Of a stretch of 64,000 nt of DNA, positions 44,590 through 52,885 are shown one piece after another. Within the stretch, counting starts at the first letter, position 1; each line of letters begins with the position of its first letter. This DNA is from Peptococcaceae bacterium BRH_c8a (GTDB lineage Bacteria > Bacillota > Desulfotomaculia > Desulfotomaculales > Desulfallaceae): assembly GCA_000961575.1 (NCBI GenBank), contig LADP01000031.1, positions 114,016 through 178,015 on the forward strand, written 5' to 3'. Below the pieces are notes generated by a model, which did not search any database, was not told the DNA's origin, and saw nothing but the letters and a program-made list of their open reading frames with translations. Position numbers and translations under genes: made by a program.

Positions 44590-44672
44590 CCCGGCAACTG
44601 GCTGGCCTAGCGGTTAAACCGCCTTAGCCCCTACAGCTTTGCGTCACCATCTTTCAATGGCTTTGCCTTTTA
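44590..44672 (-). promoter_or_regulatory. Cyclic di-GMP-I (GEMM-I) riboswitch upstream of LPHTG gene
   Basis: On the minus strand: AAGGCAAAGCCATTGAAAGA, then TGACGCAAAGC, GGGGCTAAGGCGG and GCCAGCCAGTTGCCGG. These are the conserved GEMM-I elements: GGCAAA, a GAAA tetraloop closing P2, the CGCAAAGC tetraloop-receptor side, CTAAGG in P3 and GCCAGCCAGTTGCC closing the core. The family binds c-di-GMP. It is followed by a terminator and then the repeat-stalk gene. Confidence 0.92.
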
Positions 44673-44883
44673 TGGCATATTTTATCACGTTTTGTACATG
44701 GAATAAAAAACTTGTTTTTTGCTTATATTCAAAATTACAGCGTTAATACAACATATCTTTCAGTTTGTTACAATAATGCGCAAAAAACAACTTTTTTTGC
44801 CCTTAAATTGGCAATAAAAACTATAAACACGCTACATGACTTCTAATAACTTTCGCCTAAATTTTCCAAAGGGGCAGGAATAT

Positions 44884-44922
44884 AAAGTGCCCGGGAAGCT
44901 GTACGAGCTCCCCGGGCACCCA
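44884..44922 (-). terminator. Hairpin after the LPFTG gene
   Basis: GTGCCCGGG (44887-44895) pairs with CCCGGGCAC (44911-44919), extended by AGCT/AGCT inside. Minus-strand tail TTTATATT is short of T, so termination may be partial. Confidence 0.55.
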
Positions 44923-44962
44923 TTCTCACAATCATAGTTTCAGTTTTTATTTACTTCTTATT

Positions 44963-46334
44963 TTAGCCTCTACCAAATTTGCGTCTCACCAGGAATCCCA
45001 GACCGGCAAGGGCCACTCCCCCAGTAAGGAAAGCAATCGCGTTACCACCGGTAAACGGTAGGTCTGGCGCTGCTACCTGAGGTTCCTCAGGTATAATGAT
45101 TTCCTCGGGCATCGTTTCAGGGGCCGCAGGTGGAATCGCCACCATAGGTTCTTCTACAACAACTACCTGAGTCTGTGCCCGGTTGTCATCTAACCTACCA
45201 CCGGTAGATGTTCCACCACCGGGTGCTTCAGGATTTTCTTCATCCGGGTTATCTCCCGGTTCATCCTTATCGGGATCCTCTTCATCCGGGTTATCTTCCG
45301 GTTCATCCTCGTCGGGCTCTTCTTCATCCGGGTCTTCACCAGAACCGCCGGTCGGATCGTCCTTGGTGTTTGTTACCACGTGTATACCACCCTGGTATAA
45401 GTCCTGTCCCTTGAATTGATCGGAAGGGCCGTTGAAATAAACATCTTCCCTGTTGAAGATGCCGGTTCCCGTGGTGAGTACCCTTCAATAGTTTCATTTA
45501 CAGTAAACGTTTGGTCAAATTCCAGCCAGAAGTTAGCGCTTACGTTTGCGGGTCCAAGATTATGTGTATTGCCATTTTCTTCGACTATAACTACCCAATT
45601 GTCAGGCGGGTCTATTACTTCGTTACTGCTGTTTTGCCATTCCTTAATTACTGTGACCTCATACTTGCAATACTGGTTGCTCGAGGCTTTGACAGTGGAA
45701 CCGCCTTCCCAGTATAGTTTAGTAGTGTTGGCCGCATTGTCAGCCGCGTCTACGTAGAAGAAGGTATAATCTTCTGCCAGGGCTGTACCGGTTCCGCCAA
45801 CATTGTTGTTATCTACGTTCTCGTAACTGAAGTCTAGGTCGAAGGAATTTGGGTTATATACTCGAAATCGGGCCTTGCCGCGCTGGTCGGAGCAAACCGA
45901 GGTCAGTTGCAGGGGTTCGATTACTTCCTCAATTTCTTCCGTATAATAAAAAGTCACGTGGCTGGCAGCATACACTTGATCATTATTGTCATTTATAGGA
46001 GCGGTGAGTCCCCAGTCTTTCGTGGCCCCTTGGCCATAACTGTAAAGGTTCCCCCCAGGGCCTCCTTTAACAAAAACATGATAGACAGGGCGGTTGGATG
46101 ACCAGTCCACCGATAATTCTTCGCCATTATAGACTTCGAAGGTAACGGAAACTTTTAAGGTTCCATCACCGTGAACTCCGTCATAAAGGTCTTTACTGTC
46201 AATCTTGAACTCCTTAAAGCCTCCGATTTCCGGGTCATTACCTGAATAATAATCAGGTAAAACCGAGGCTGCATGTGTAACGTTATTACCAGCGAAACCT
46301 AATGGAAAAACAACAGAGACCGTAAATTACCCAT
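44963..46334 (-). pseudogene. LPFTG wall-anchored surface protein, frameshifted twice
   Basis: The gene starts at ATG 46334 with GGGAGGTGAAAAC upstream. Frame 1 (MGNLRSLLFFH) stops after 11 codons at a TTTTT run near 46302. If one T were added, the frame would continue as PLGFAGNNVTHAASVLPDYY and onward to a beta-rich domain (45480-46290, with TFEVYNGEELSVDWSSNRPV and KYEVTVIKEWQNSSNEV). A second shift near 45480 breaks the frame after TVNETIEGYS. The third segment (about 45490-44963) runs TTGTGIFNREDVYFNGPSDQ, an acidic Asp/Glu/Pro stalk, then LPFTG, a hydrophobic helix and RRKFGRG. All parts are otherwise well kept, so the breaks are recent, phase-variable or sequencing errors. Confidence 0.75.
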
Positions 46335-46673
46335 GTTTTCACCTCCCATTTTTTTAAGACAATGCTGATTTATTACTGTTATGGAAAAACCACCTCGCTT
46401 TGGCTGTGTATATTTACTAAAAATTAAGCAATGAAGTTTAAACGTTTATTATTAAAAGCGGTTATGTTTTATAGAATAATGGCCCAGAATTACATATAAT
46501 TAACCAAATCATTAAAATAATCTTAAATAAATTGTCATATTTATACATAATAACGATATTGCTTTGATTAAGCTGGAAAAAAAACTTACTTTAGACAAAC
46601 TTTTTTTAAAAAACTATTGCAAAATAATGGCACCGTGTATAAAATATTAGTAGTAAAATAATTTATTTATCGA
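46335..46673. other. AT-rich divergent spacer (about 340 bp)
   Basis: No gene, riboswitch or repeat was recognised. It separates the minus-strand LPFTG gene from the plus-strand riboswitch leader and presumably holds both promoters. Its composition is much more AT-rich than the dcw region. Confidence 0.5.
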
Positions 46674-46755
46674 TAAAGGCAAAGTCACTGAAAGGTGGCG
46701 GCGCAAAGCTAAAGGGGCTAAGGCGGATTACCCGCTATGCCAGCCAGTTGCCGAA
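46674..46755 (+). promoter_or_regulatory. Cyclic di-GMP-I riboswitch, first of a tandem pair
   Basis: AAAGGCAAAGTCACTGAAAG, GCGGCGCAAAGC, GGGGCTAAGGCGG and TATGCCAGCCAGTTGCCG show every GEMM-I consensus block. It shares about 80 percent identity with the second copy. Its own terminator follows at 46779. Confidence 0.93.
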
Positions 46756-46778
46756 GTTTAGTTTCTTGAAACAACAAG

Positions 46779-46811
46779 AAGCTGCTCGTCCAAACTGGCG
46801 AGCAGCTTTTT
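46779..46811 (+). terminator. Terminator of first tandem riboswitch
   Basis: Stem AAGCTGCTCG (46779-46788) with CGAGCAGCTT (46799-46808), then five T. A small TTCTTG/CAAGAA hairpin (46763-46780) overlaps its foot and may be an alternative fold. Confidence 0.85.
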
Positions 46812-46837
46812 ATATTTAACAACTGAAAATGCACTTG

Positions 46838-46920
46838 ATAAAGGCAAAGTCATCGAAAGGTGGCGGCGCAAAGCTACAGGGGCTAAGGCGGTTCATCCGC
46901 TACGCCAGCCAGTTGCCGGT
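46838..46920 (+). promoter_or_regulatory. Cyclic di-GMP-I riboswitch, second of a tandem pair
   Basis: ATAAAGGCAAAGTCATCGAA, GGCGGCGCAAAGC, GGGGCTAAGGCGG and TACGCCAGCCAGTTGCCGG. All GEMM-I core positions are kept. Tandem aptamers in series with two terminators give either a steeper dose response or a two-input AND-like gate. Confidence 0.93.
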
Positions 46921-46936
46921 GTAAGGTTAATTTTCT

Positions 46937-46969
46937 AACCCTATCCGACTCTGGCGGATAGGGTTTTTT
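46937..46969 (+). terminator. Terminator of second tandem riboswitch
   Basis: Stem AACCCTATCCG (46937-46947) with CGGATAGGGTT (46955-46965), then T-run. A competing GGTTA/TAACC hairpin (46925-46940) uses the same left arm and is a candidate antiterminator. Confidence 0.85.
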
Positions 46970-46990
46970 ATTTAAACGGAGGTATTATAA

Positions 46991-47884
46991 ATGATGAAAA
47001 ACATCATTCGTATCACCCAAATAACGATAGCAGCAATACTGGTACTGGGCACTTTGTCACTCTTCCAGACCGCCGCGGAAGCTGCTTACAAGGTCAGCTT
47101 CGAGTCGCCAAACATAGAAATCACCTCCCCCGGCATGAACAACCAGTCCATTGAGGGGGTACTAACCGTGAAAGGGCTGTCCGGACTGGACAAGGTTTGG
47201 CTGTGTGTGCGCGGCCCCGCCGGTGAAATTAACACCTATCCCGCCGAAGTTAAAGAAGGACATTTTACAGCAGATATATGGCTCAGGTTCGGCGAAGGCA
47301 CCTACACTGTTTGGGCCGGTGAAGACGCTAGCCGTTTCGACGGGTCCATCCGTTTTGAGGTTCAAAACGCAACCCAAAAGGACAACCGGTATCTTACACC
47401 TTCAGCATACGTGGACAGTAACAACCCCGAAATAATTAAACTGGTTAATTCAGTAGTCAAGCAAGGCATGGACGATATGCAAAAACTCCAGGCCATTCAT
47501 GATTGGGTGGCCGGTAATATAAGCTATGACTATAAAGCATACCTGGCCGGGGAAAACAATCTAAATTCGGCCAGCCAAATAATTAAAGAACGCACCGGCA
47601 TCTGCCGGGACTACGCCTTTGTTACCGCCGCCATGGCCCGGGCTGCAGGTCTCCCGACACGCGTAGTGTATGGACAAGCTGATGGCAACGGCCAGTGGGA
47701 ATCCCAACTGCATGCTTGGAATGAAGTGATGGTGAGTGGAAACTGGGTATCCTTGGATACCACCTGGGACGCCGGCTATGTTAAAGACAATAGTTTTGTG
47801 GCCGCACCTTCCAAGAAATACTTCGCCCCCAAGGCTGAAATTTTTGCCATGACTCACGCGGCGACTTCGTACACGGTTCATTAA
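46991..47884 (+). CDS. Secreted transglutaminase-like domain protein
   Basis: 297 aa. Signal peptide (about 1-32, ending FQTAAEAAYK). A beta-sandwich domain (about 35-125) resembles secreted Ig/CARDB-like modules. The C-terminal transglutaminase-like core has the Cys-His-Asp triad: Cys 205 in ERTGICRDYAF, His 241 in LHAWNEV, Asp 256 in SLDTTWD. Members are cysteine proteases or amide cross-linkers. RBS GGAGGTATTATAA. Two c-di-GMP riboswitches control it, and it neighbours sortase substrates, so processing or cross-linking of surface proteins is a reasonable guess (inference). C. difficile uses c-di-GMP control for a surface-protein protease in a comparable way. Confidence 0.88.
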   Translation: MMKNIIRITQITIAAILVLGTLSLFQTAAEAAYKVSFESPNIEITSPGMNNQSIEGVLTVKGLSGLDKVWLCVRGPAGEINTYPAEVKEGHFTADIWLRFGEGTYTVWAGEDASRFDGSIRFEVQNATQKDNRYLTPSAYVDSNNPEIIKLVNSVVKQGMDDMQKLQAIHDWVAGNISYDYKAYLAGENNLNSASQIIKERTGICRDYAFVTAAMARAAGLPTRVVYGQADGNGQWESQLHAWNEVMVSGNWVSLDTTWDAGYVKDNSFVAAPSKKYFAPKAEIFAMTHAATSYTVH

Positions 47885-47900
47885 GCCTCCATTGTTTTGA

Positions 47901-47934
47901 AAAGCTGATCTCTTAAAAAAGAGATCAGCTTTTA
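47901..47934. terminator. Bidirectional terminator with the LCP stop codon inside
   Basis: Perfect 14-bp stem (47901-47914 with 47919-47932, AAGCTGATCTCTT), loop AAAA. It serves the transglutaminase gene on plus and the convergent LCP gene on minus, whose TGA lies at 47925-47927 within the stem. Confidence 0.85.
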
Positions 47935-48950
47935 GCTTTATTTACAAATAAAATTTGAAAGCAGGCTAAATCTTGAGAAACTTTACTGGCGCTGCCGTAT
48001 ATAAAATCAACTATATGTTGTTTAGTTTTATCTATATCTGCCGATAAATAATACACACCTGAAATTTTGGTATCTTCCCAATATCCGTCAAGGGGAAATC
48101 TTTCTTCCTCCAATGTTTTGATATCTTCTTTAAAGCATTTCATGCCTAGGGAAAGAATGGTTGTTTTATCCAGACTAGTTTGCACGTGAGGCATTATTTC
48201 AGCAACATAGCCGGGGAAAGATGACAAACCACTATCCCTTGTTTTGTGAATCATATCAACTAGTATCTTTCTCTGCCTTTCGGTTCTCTCAAAATCACCA
48301 TTTCCTATATACCTGACCCTTGAAAAAGCAACAGCCTGCTCTCCATTTAATAATTGTTTGCCTGCCTTACTGAGATAATTTTCCGAATTAGCTATGCATT
48401 GGTTTACATAAGAGATTTCATTATCGTTAATCAAAACGGTAACCCCACCGTAAACATCGATGATTTTTTTTAGGCCATCAAAGTCAACAGCCACAAAATC
48501 TTTAATATTGGTGCCGAAATTCTGATTAATTGTTTTAACAGCTAATTGGGGTCCGCCGTAACTGTAAGCATGGTTTATTTTGTCCATACCATGTTTTTCA
48601 ATGGGGACGCGCAAGTCCCGCATAATTGATGATAACTTAATTTCCTTGTTACTGTAGTCAATAGTGAGAATCATTATAGAGTCTGACCGTGCACTCTCTT
48701 CAGGAGAACGTCTGTCCAAACCAAAAAGCGCAATATTTACAACGTCATCATTATAAAAAGTTTTTTTATCATAGTTTAGCTTTTCTTCTAACCTATCGCC
48801 CAGGTTGTTCATTTTTATACCAAGCGCCTGGTCAGACTTATCAATTGTTACATGTTTAATTTGATTAAACTGCTTATTAAGCTGGTATGCAAAATAGCCT
48901 GATACGATTAGTGTAATAGATAGAACTATTAAAATTGTTTTTCTAACCAA
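47925..48950 (-). CDS. LytR-CpsA-Psr (LCP) family cell-wall glycopolymer ligase
   Basis: 341 aa. One N-terminal membrane helix (TILIVLSITLIVSGYFAYQL), then the LCP domain: FGLDRRSPEESARSDSIMIL, SIMRDLRVPIEKHGMDKINH, GGPQLAVKTINQNFG and FSRVRYIGNGDFERTERQRK, with the conserved Arg and Asp residues that hold the lipid pyrophosphate. Such enzymes transfer undecaprenyl-linked polymers to peptidoglycan. Start TTG. Last gene of the polysaccharide operon, so it probably attaches that polymer to the wall. Confidence 0.92.
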   Translation of the reverse strand: MVRKTILIVLSITLIVSGYFAYQLNKQFNQIKHVTIDKSDQALGIKMNNLGDRLEEKLNYDKKTFYNDDVVNIALFGLDRRSPEESARSDSIMILTIDYSNKEIKLSSIMRDLRVPIEKHGMDKINHAYSYGGPQLAVKTINQNFGTNIKDFVAVDFDGLKKIIDVYGGVTVLINDNEISYVNQCIANSENYLSKAGKQLLNGEQAVAFSRVRYIGNGDFERTERQRKILVDMIHKTRDSGLSSFPGYVAEIMPHVQTSLDKTTILSLGMKCFKEDIKTLEEERFPLDGYWEDTKISGVYYLSADIDKTKQHIVDFIYGSASKVSQDLACFQILFVNKAKS

Positions 48951-48984
48951 AATATTTCACCACTACTATCTCCTGCTTTCAATA

Positions 48985-50049
48985 TTAACTTGATACATCT
49001 TTAAACCACTCAGCGAATTTCATCAACCCATCCTCAATGCTCGTGCTTGGTCTGAAATCAAAATCACGTTCCAGTTCGGTGGTCGAAGCGTAAGTCCTCG
49101 GAACATCGCCCATCTGCATGGGCAAGTATTTCTTCTTAACTGCTAACCTTTTGCCTGTAGCCTTACTTAGCGCCTTTTCCAGAGTTTCAATGAAATACAT
49201 AAGCTGCTCCGGCTTGTTATTGCCGATATTATATATCTTGTGCCGCACTCCATCTTCACCAGGCGGATTACACAATATCTTCTTCACCCCGGTCACAATG
49301 TCGTCAATGTAGGTGAAATCCCGGTACATATCACCGTGGTTAAAAACTCTAATCGGCTCTCCGTTTAATATTTTCTGGCTAAAGGAGAAATAAGCCATAT
49401 CAGGGCGGCCCATGGGACCGTAAACAGTGAAAAACCTTAAGCCGGTGGCAGGTATCTTATAAAGATGGCTATAAGTATAAGCCATCAGCTCATTTGATTT
49501 TTTGGTGGCGGCGTAAAGTGAGACAGGGTTATCTACGCAATCACCCTCTGAGAAGGGGACTTTTTTATTGGCACCGTAGACGGAGCTTGATGAGGCGTAA
49601 ACAAGATGGTCGACGCCTTGATAATCATTGTTTTGATTATTTATCTCATCATACGAATGGCGGCAGGCTTCCAATATATTAAAGAACCCTATGATATTAC
49701 TCTGGATATAAGCATCGGGATTTTCGATACTGTAACGCACTCCCGCTTGGGCAGCCAGATTAACCACAATGTTAGGCTTGTATTTAATGAATACAGCATT
49801 AACCAAATCCTGCTCCGAGATGTCGCCCTTAATGAAGATAAATATGCCACTGCTACTACCTGTTTTCATAAGCTCTTCAAGCCTGGCGTACTTCAAAGTC
49901 ACATCATAATAGTCATTCATATTATCAATACCAATCACCCGGCATCCCAGCTCCAGCAGCCGTTTGGATAGAAAATATCCAATAAACCCTGCCGCCCCGG
50001 TAATTAGATAAGTCTTTGTTTTATCTATTCCTTTGTAATCAGGTTTCAT
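48985..50049 (-). CDS. UDP-glucuronate 4-epimerase-like NAD-dependent epimerase
   Basis: 354 aa from ATG 50049. Extended SDR: TGAAGFIGYFLSKRLLELG binds NAD, NLAAQAGVRYSIENP and the active-site SLYAATKKSNELM (Tyr-x3-Lys) follow, then FTVYGPMGRPDMAYFSF. The long insert and GRPDMA motif are those of UDP-glucuronate epimerases (CapI/LspL type), giving UDP-galacturonate. The UDP-glucose dehydrogenase in the same operon would supply its substrate. Confidence 0.88.
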   Translation of the reverse strand: MKPDYKGIDKTKTYLITGAAGFIGYFLSKRLLELGCRVIGIDNMNDYYDVTLKYARLEELMKTGSSSGIFIFIKGDISEQDLVNAVFIKYKPNIVVNLAAQAGVRYSIENPDAYIQSNIIGFFNILEACRHSYDEINNQNNDYQGVDHLVYASSSSVYGANKKVPFSEGDCVDNPVSLYAATKKSNELMAYTYSHLYKIPATGLRFFTVYGPMGRPDMAYFSFSQKILNGEPIRVFNHGDMYRDFTYIDDIVTGVKKILCNPPGEDGVRHKIYNIGNNKPEQLMYFIETLEKALSKATGKRLAVKKKYLPMQMGDVPRTYASTTELERDFDFRPSTSIEDGLMKFAEWFKDVSS

Positions 50050-50057
50050 ATAAATAA

Positions 50058-51539
50058 CTATCTCCACTTAATATTTAGCTTTTTGTTGATGTTACTATAA
50101 ATATTTATCAAAAACTCACGTAGACTTATTGGTACAATATAGTTCCAGAACAACTTAGTGATTATTATATATATTATTAGTGTATATGCGGTTGCACATA
50201 CAAGTGATAAAAGCGAGGATTCAATTTTAATAAACTTATCATAAATAATTACCATACATGCCGTGATGACACCAGTAATTAATGACGGCAATAAACTACT
50301 GAGCATTGCTTTTGACAACGACCCCAATTGCAGTTTGACTAAAAACAACATCATGAAATAGTTAATCGAGAATGCAATGTTAACACCTGCTGCAATTCCA
50401 GCAAGACCATAAAAGCTTCCTAAATAGGCTCCGGTTACCACCATAGTTGCATAAATAAATTGCACAATAGCCCATTGATACACCTTTCCCATTGCCCTGA
50501 TGAGCGAATCACTTAACTTATATGCAATTCTAAAGAATAAACCGATAACTAAAATTTTAAAAGGATAAACGACATTCGTCCATTGATTTCCAAGAAGGAA
50601 GTTTACCATCTCTTCGGCTTGGAAAAAGGCTACAATAGTAACAGGGATAGAGCAAATTGCAACACAACCGTTACCGCATATAAACACATGTTTTAACTTT
50701 TCTTTGTCGTTTTGGTATTTAGAAAGTAGTGGGAACAGCACTTGATCTAGCGTATCTCCCAATAATTTTACTGGATACATAAGTAACTGATAGGCTTTTT
50801 GATACTCCCCCAACGCCGCTTTGCTTGACACTTTGTTGATGACATAATAATCACCATTATTTGCCGTATAATTAAATACACTTGCTATTGTAAACCCACT
50901 GCCAAAGAACAAAAGCTCTTTGGCAGAGTTGCGGCAAATAATAATTCGAAACTTGATAGGTTCCAAACTTATATATAAAAGCATCGAAGTACTCGCCATA
51001 ATTATGTTTGCAAAGACTAGAGACCAAACGCCAAACCCAAACAAAGAGAATGTTATGCTCGAAACTCCGAAAGTTATTAGTGATATAATTCCAATTAATG
51101 ACATGCGTTTGAATTTCAGTTTCTTATGACTCAATGACTTTGAAACCTCAGCAACGCTATGGAGTATGAAGACAAAGGAGAAAACTCTTAGCATATAAAC
51201 ATCTGTTATATTGAACAATGTTCCTAAGAATCCCGCGAATAAGTTAACTAATAATAAAATTACTAAGCCAAATATGATATTCAACGTGAACGCTGTTCCT
51301 ATTAGCAGATCACTAATATTTTGACTTTGTACAATTGCTTTTCCAACACCCATCATCCAAAATAGCTCCGCAATACCAATAAGAATAGTGATTGCAGCAA
51401 ACTCACCAAAGTCACTTGGCGATAATTGCCGTGCCAATACCATCATAATTACCAATTGCAATGCATAATTAAAAAATGACGATAGGCTCAGCCAAAAGAT
51501 GCCCGATATCCCGCTATTTAAATCTCCGGTTTTCTTCAT
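50058..51539 (-). CDS. Polysaccharide flippase (Wzx-like, MOP superfamily)
   Basis: 493 aa from ATG 51539 (MKKTGDLNSGISGIFWLSLS) with AGGAAA upstream; the frame is open 18 codons further. 12-14 membrane helices. VLARQLSPSDFGEFAAITIL is the hallmark of the PST/oligosaccharide flippase family. It exports undecaprenyl-linked repeat units. AT-rich. Confidence 0.88.
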   Translation of the reverse strand: MKKTGDLNSGISGIFWLSLSSFFNYALQLVIMMVLARQLSPSDFGEFAAITILIGIAELFWMMGVGKAIVQSQNISDLLIGTAFTLNIIFGLVILLLVNLFAGFLGTLFNITDVYMLRVFSFVFILHSVAEVSKSLSHKKLKFKRMSLIGIISLITFGVSSITFSLFGFGVWSLVFANIIMASTSMLLYISLEPIKFRIIICRNSAKELLFFGSGFTIASVFNYTANNGDYYVINKVSSKAALGEYQKAYQLLMYPVKLLGDTLDQVLFPLLSKYQNDKEKLKHVFICGNGCVAICSIPVTIVAFFQAEEMVNFLLGNQWTNVVYPFKILVIGLFFRIAYKLSDSLIRAMGKVYQWAIVQFIYATMVVTGAYLGSFYGLAGIAAGVNIAFSINYFMMLFLVKLQLGSLSKAMLSSLLPSLITGVITACMVIIYDKFIKIESSLLSLVCATAYTLIIYIIITKLFWNYIVPISLREFLINIYSNINKKLNIKWR

Positions 51540-51596
51540 ATCAATTTCCTGACACAAATAGTTTTCTATTAATATATTAAAGGCCTTATGCATATG

Positions 51597-52865
51597 TTAT
51601 ATTGACAAATATATTGTTTTTATTTCTTTTTTACAACCTCCCACGGGTAACTTATGCCCTAATATTTGGGGTACATTTATACGGATACCTCTTAACATAC
51701 CAAGAGCTAACCAGAACAGTGGAGTTTCCAAAGCATTAATAAATATTATATATATGAAAATAGTAATAACCGAAAACGTTATCCCTAATTTGCTTACTTC
51801 ATTTGTACTATTCATTAATATTATGCATTTTTTATATGTTGTTTTGAAAATTAAAAAAAATATAAATAAGCCAAACAGGCCTAATTCTGAAAAAACTTTT
51901 AAATAATCATTATGTGTCCCTTTGCCAGTAAAATTACTTTCCATAAATCCACTATAACCTATACCTAAAATGGGCGCACTATCAAATGTTTCAAATGCAT
52001 ATTTGTAGCTATCTATTCTAACCTCAGCAGAATAACCAATATCATCGCCTTGAAATATGGATCCAATTGTTGAGTATCTATTGTAAATAGAGTTAAATAC
52101 ATCAGGCAAATATACCGACATAAACAATAATATTGCCGAAAACAACACAATCCACTGTAGCGAGGTGCGCCAGTTACCTTTTCTTATTAAATTTATAACT
52201 GCTATAGTTGTAGAGATAATAATCGCTATAATTAGCCCTCTAGACTGCGTTAAAATAGCACCAAAAATATTTACAATTATACATACTAATAATATTTTAC
52301 TTTTATTAATTGCAAGCCCACTAAGGTATTGAATCGATATGGGCACCATAAAAGCCAACATAAATGCCAAGCTATTTCTTCCTTCTTTTGTAGCATGATC
52401 TAAGTTAACACCAATATATAAAACATTGAATTCTATAATATAAATATATATTAACACTATCAAATATGCTGAGCACGATAGAATAGCTGCCTTAAAAATT
52501 ATATCTAGTGCATTTTCATTTATGGTTTTTAATATTACTATAGTTTGAAAATATATGAATATATTTAATGCCATTTTAATAATACCACTTACGTCTATTA
52601 TCTGGCTGAATAATGCAGAAACTATAATGGATAGCATTAGCAAAACGGGATATAAATTCTCTTGTTCAAGTAAATATCGTTCCCGCATTTTTATCATAAT
52701 CGCTTTAATAAATAGAAGGTTAAGTGGGATGAGGTAAAGCGGCATCTCATACGATCCTACACTGAGCCTAGCGGCAACTAAAGGGACAAAAATTCCTACT
52801 AAATAGCATAATAGTTTATCTATATTTATAGTTAGCCCCAAGCAAATCCCTCCATATATGGCCAA
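51597..52865 (-). CDS. O-antigen ligase/polymerase family protein (Wzy-like)
   Basis: 422 aa, about ten to twelve membrane helices and a large extracellular loop (about 270-320) with GIGYSGFMESNFTGKGTHND, the 'G..HN' signature of Wzy/WaaL proteins. It likely polymerises repeat units outside the membrane. AT-rich and poorly conserved, as usual for polymerases. Follows the GT4 gene by about 20 bp. Confidence 0.82.
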   Translation of the reverse strand: MAIYGGICLGLTINIDKLLCYLVGIFVPLVAARLSVGSYEMPLYLIPLNLLFIKAIMIKMRERYLLEQENLYPVLLMLSIIVSALFSQIIDVSGIIKMALNIFIYFQTIVILKTINENALDIIFKAAILSCSAYLIVLIYIYIIEFNVLYIGVNLDHATKEGRNSLAFMLAFMVPISIQYLSGLAINKSKILLVCIIVNIFGAILTQSRGLIIAIIISTTIAVINLIRKGNWRTSLQWIVLFSAILLFMSVYLPDVFNSIYNRYSTIGSIFQGDDIGYSAEVRIDSYKYAFETFDSAPILGIGYSGFMESNFTGKGTHNDYLKVFSELGLFGLFIFFLIFKTTYKKCIILMNSTNEVSKLGITFSVITIFIYIIFINALETPLFWLALGMLRGIRINVPQILGHKLPVGGCKKEIKTIYLSI

Positions 52866-52885
52866 GCGCTATTATAATAAATACG

